Below are positions 4,845-5,753 of a stretch of DNA of 5,753 bases, piece after piece. Positions within the stretch are counted from its first letter, which is position 1. Each line of letters starts with the position of its first letter. Both the position numbers and the translations under genes were made by a program. A model generated the notes under the pieces. It did no database searches. It had not been told where the DNA came from and saw only the letters and a list, made by a program, of their open reading frames with translations. Origin of the DNA: Devosia sp. (GTDB lineage: Bacteria; Pseudomonadota; Alphaproteobacteria; Rhizobiales; Devosiaceae). The stretch spans positions 1-5,753 of the forward strand of contig JAQGKH010000200.1 in assembly GCA_028290225.1 (NCBI GenBank), given 5' to 3'.

Positions 4845-5129
4845 ATGCTGCTGAAGCGCGAACTGCTCGAGGCGATCAAGGCCGGCGAGGTGGACCTGGT
4901 GTTCCGCCGCTGGACGCGCCCGACCGTCAAGGCTGGCGGGACGCTGAAGACCAAGATCGGGCTACTGGCGATCGGCGCCATGGAGGAGATGGATCCGGCA
5001 GATGTCACCGAGGCAGATGCCAGGCGCGCTGGCTTTGCCGACCTGACTGAGTTCCGGCGGTGGCTCGAGACCATGAAACCCGGGCACCTGTTCCAGCGCA
5101 TCGAGGTCAGCTATCTCGGCGAGTCCTAG
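4845..5129 (+). CDS. Small ASCH/PUA-like domain hypothetical protein
   Basis: A 94-aa cytosolic protein with no signal peptide or membrane segment. The pattern LLKRELLEAIKAGEVDLVFRRW, then PTVKAGGTLKTKIGLLAIGAMEEMD (residues 26-50) and ITEADA-like VTEADARRAGFADLTEFRRWL (54-74), resembles small ASCH-domain proteins: a helix and Gly before a strand ending in Arg, a Lys-x-Gly-Gly turn, a strand, then a helix that ends in AGF. ASCH domains are related to PUA domains and are predicted or shown to bind RNA or modified nucleotides; whether this one does is inference. The ATG at 4845 is supported by GGAG (4832-4835) at 9 nt, inside the end of the RidA-family gene, and by the 6-nt gap, so it is the second gene of that operon. 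Its TAG stop lies in the same CTAG that holds the stop of the convergent rluA. Confidence 0.75.
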   Translation: MLLKRELLEAIKAGEVDLVFRRWTRPTVKAGGTLKTKIGLLAIGAMEEMDPADVTEADARRAGFADLTEFRRWLETMKPGHLFQRIEVSYLGES

Positions 5130-5753
5130 AACGGCACCGGCGCCCCAAACAGCGTGAACACTCCGGTAGTTGGGTGCGTAAAGCCCAACTCCGCGGCGTG
5201 CAGTTGCAGGCGATCCGCCGCGGCGAAGTCCTCAGGCCCGGCGTAAAAGGCGTCACCCAGGATCACGTGACCGATCGCCATCATGTGCACGCGCAACTGG
5301 TGGGTGCGCCCGGTCAGCGGGTGCAGGCGCACGCGGGTCGCGCCGGCTTCACGCTCCATCACCGTCCACTCGGTCTGGGCCGGCCGGCCGTTTTCCCAAT
5401 CCACCCGCTGGCGGGGCTTATTCTCCCAGTCGGTAGCGAGCGGTAGGTCCACAAGGCCGCTGTCGGCTTCGAGGATGCCGCTGACCCGGGCCACATAGCT
5501 CTTTTTGGTTTGGCGGTGCTCGAACTGCGAGCCGATGCGGCCATGCGCGCGCTTGTTGAGTGCCATCACGAGGACGCCGGAAGTGTCCTTGTCGAGGCGA
5601 TGGCACATGCCCGCGGTGGGCCAGGTCCGACGGGCGCGGTATTCCAGGCAGTCCCAGAGCGAAGGGTCCTTGCCCGGCACGCTGAGCAGGCCGCTGGGCT
5701 TGTCGAGCACCAGGATGTCGTCATCCACGTGGATCACGGACAGATAGGGATCG
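5126..5753 (-). CDS. rluA: RluA-family RNA pseudouridine synthase (start beyond window end)
   Basis: RluA-type enzymes isomerise uridine to pseudouridine in RNA; E. coli RluA acts on 23S rRNA U746 and on U32 of several tRNAs. The frame is open to the right edge, reading DPYLSVIHVDDDILVLDKPSGLLSVPGK, so the real start is outside the window; the GTG at 5737 lies inside the conserved first strand and is unlikely to be the start. The catalytic motif HRLDKDTSGVLVMALNK is complete, with the catalytic Asp codon at 5593-5591. KKSYVARVSG, LVDLPLATDWENKPRQRVDWENGRPAQTEW, PLTGRTHQLRVHM and GHVILGDAFYAG follow in order and match E. coli RluA closely, more so than RluC or RluD. There is no N-terminal S4 domain in the visible part and little room for one in RluA. 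Target assignment is by similarity only. Confidence 0.88.
   Translation of the reverse strand, partial: DPYLSVIHVDDDILVLDKPSGLLSVPGKDPSLWDCLEYRARRTWPTAGMCHRLDKDTSGVLVMALNKRAHGRIGSQFEHRQTKKSYVARVSGILEADSGLVDLPLATDWENKPRQRVDWENGRPAQTEWTVMEREAGATRVRLHPLTGRTHQLRVHMMAIGHVILGDAFYAGPEDFAAADRLQLHAAELGFTHPTTGVFTLFGAPVPF

Overview
This window reads as an ordinary chromosomal housekeeping segment of a high-GC alphaproteobacterium. The order Hyphomicrobiales (Rhizobiales) fits best, and something Devosia-like is plausible; that placement is inferred from protein flavour (Gpt beginning SNAYQKNFPVTWDQFHRD, a short stand-alone CinA-type protein, a map-radC pair) and not from any marker gene. I see no mobile element, CRISPR array, phage gene, toxin-antitoxin pair or defence system, and no obvious change of base composition.

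Layout. The left edge holds the N-terminal part of ribulose-phosphate 3-epimerase (rpe, minus strand, cut by the window start). About 180 bp of divergent leader separates it from a CcdA-type membrane thiol transporter (plus strand, GTG start). CcdA converges on a minus-strand pair, map (methionine aminopeptidase, upstream) and radC (JAB/MPN-domain protein, downstream), whose stop and start codons overlap as ATGA. A roughly 140-bp divergent region with several inverted repeats separates map from a plus-strand series: a CinA N-domain / molybdopterin-binding-fold protein, xanthine phosphoribosyltransferase (gpt), tRNA-Leu(UAA), a divergent RidA-family protein, and a 94-aa ASCH/PUA-like hypothetical protein. 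This series converges tail-to-tail on an RluA-type pseudouridine synthase (minus strand, running off the right edge); the two stop codons are read from opposite strands of one CTAG.

How the genes relate. map-radC is a clear two-gene operon. The cinA-like gene and gpt may be co-transcribed, with a small hairpin between them. The tRNA has no visible terminator and its encoded CCA end lies only 7-13 nt from the ridA start codon, so ridA and the ASCH-like gene probably depend on a transcript that enters through, or starts within, the tRNA gene. The themes are nucleotide salvage, protein N-terminal maturation, thiol redox transport and RNA function.

The most interesting points are the tRNA/mRNA junction, the RidA homologue that lacks several canonical active-site residues, the hairpins that include Shine-Dalgarno sequences before map and gpt, and the palindrome in the map/cinA divergent region. 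None of these amounts to convincing evidence for a new system.
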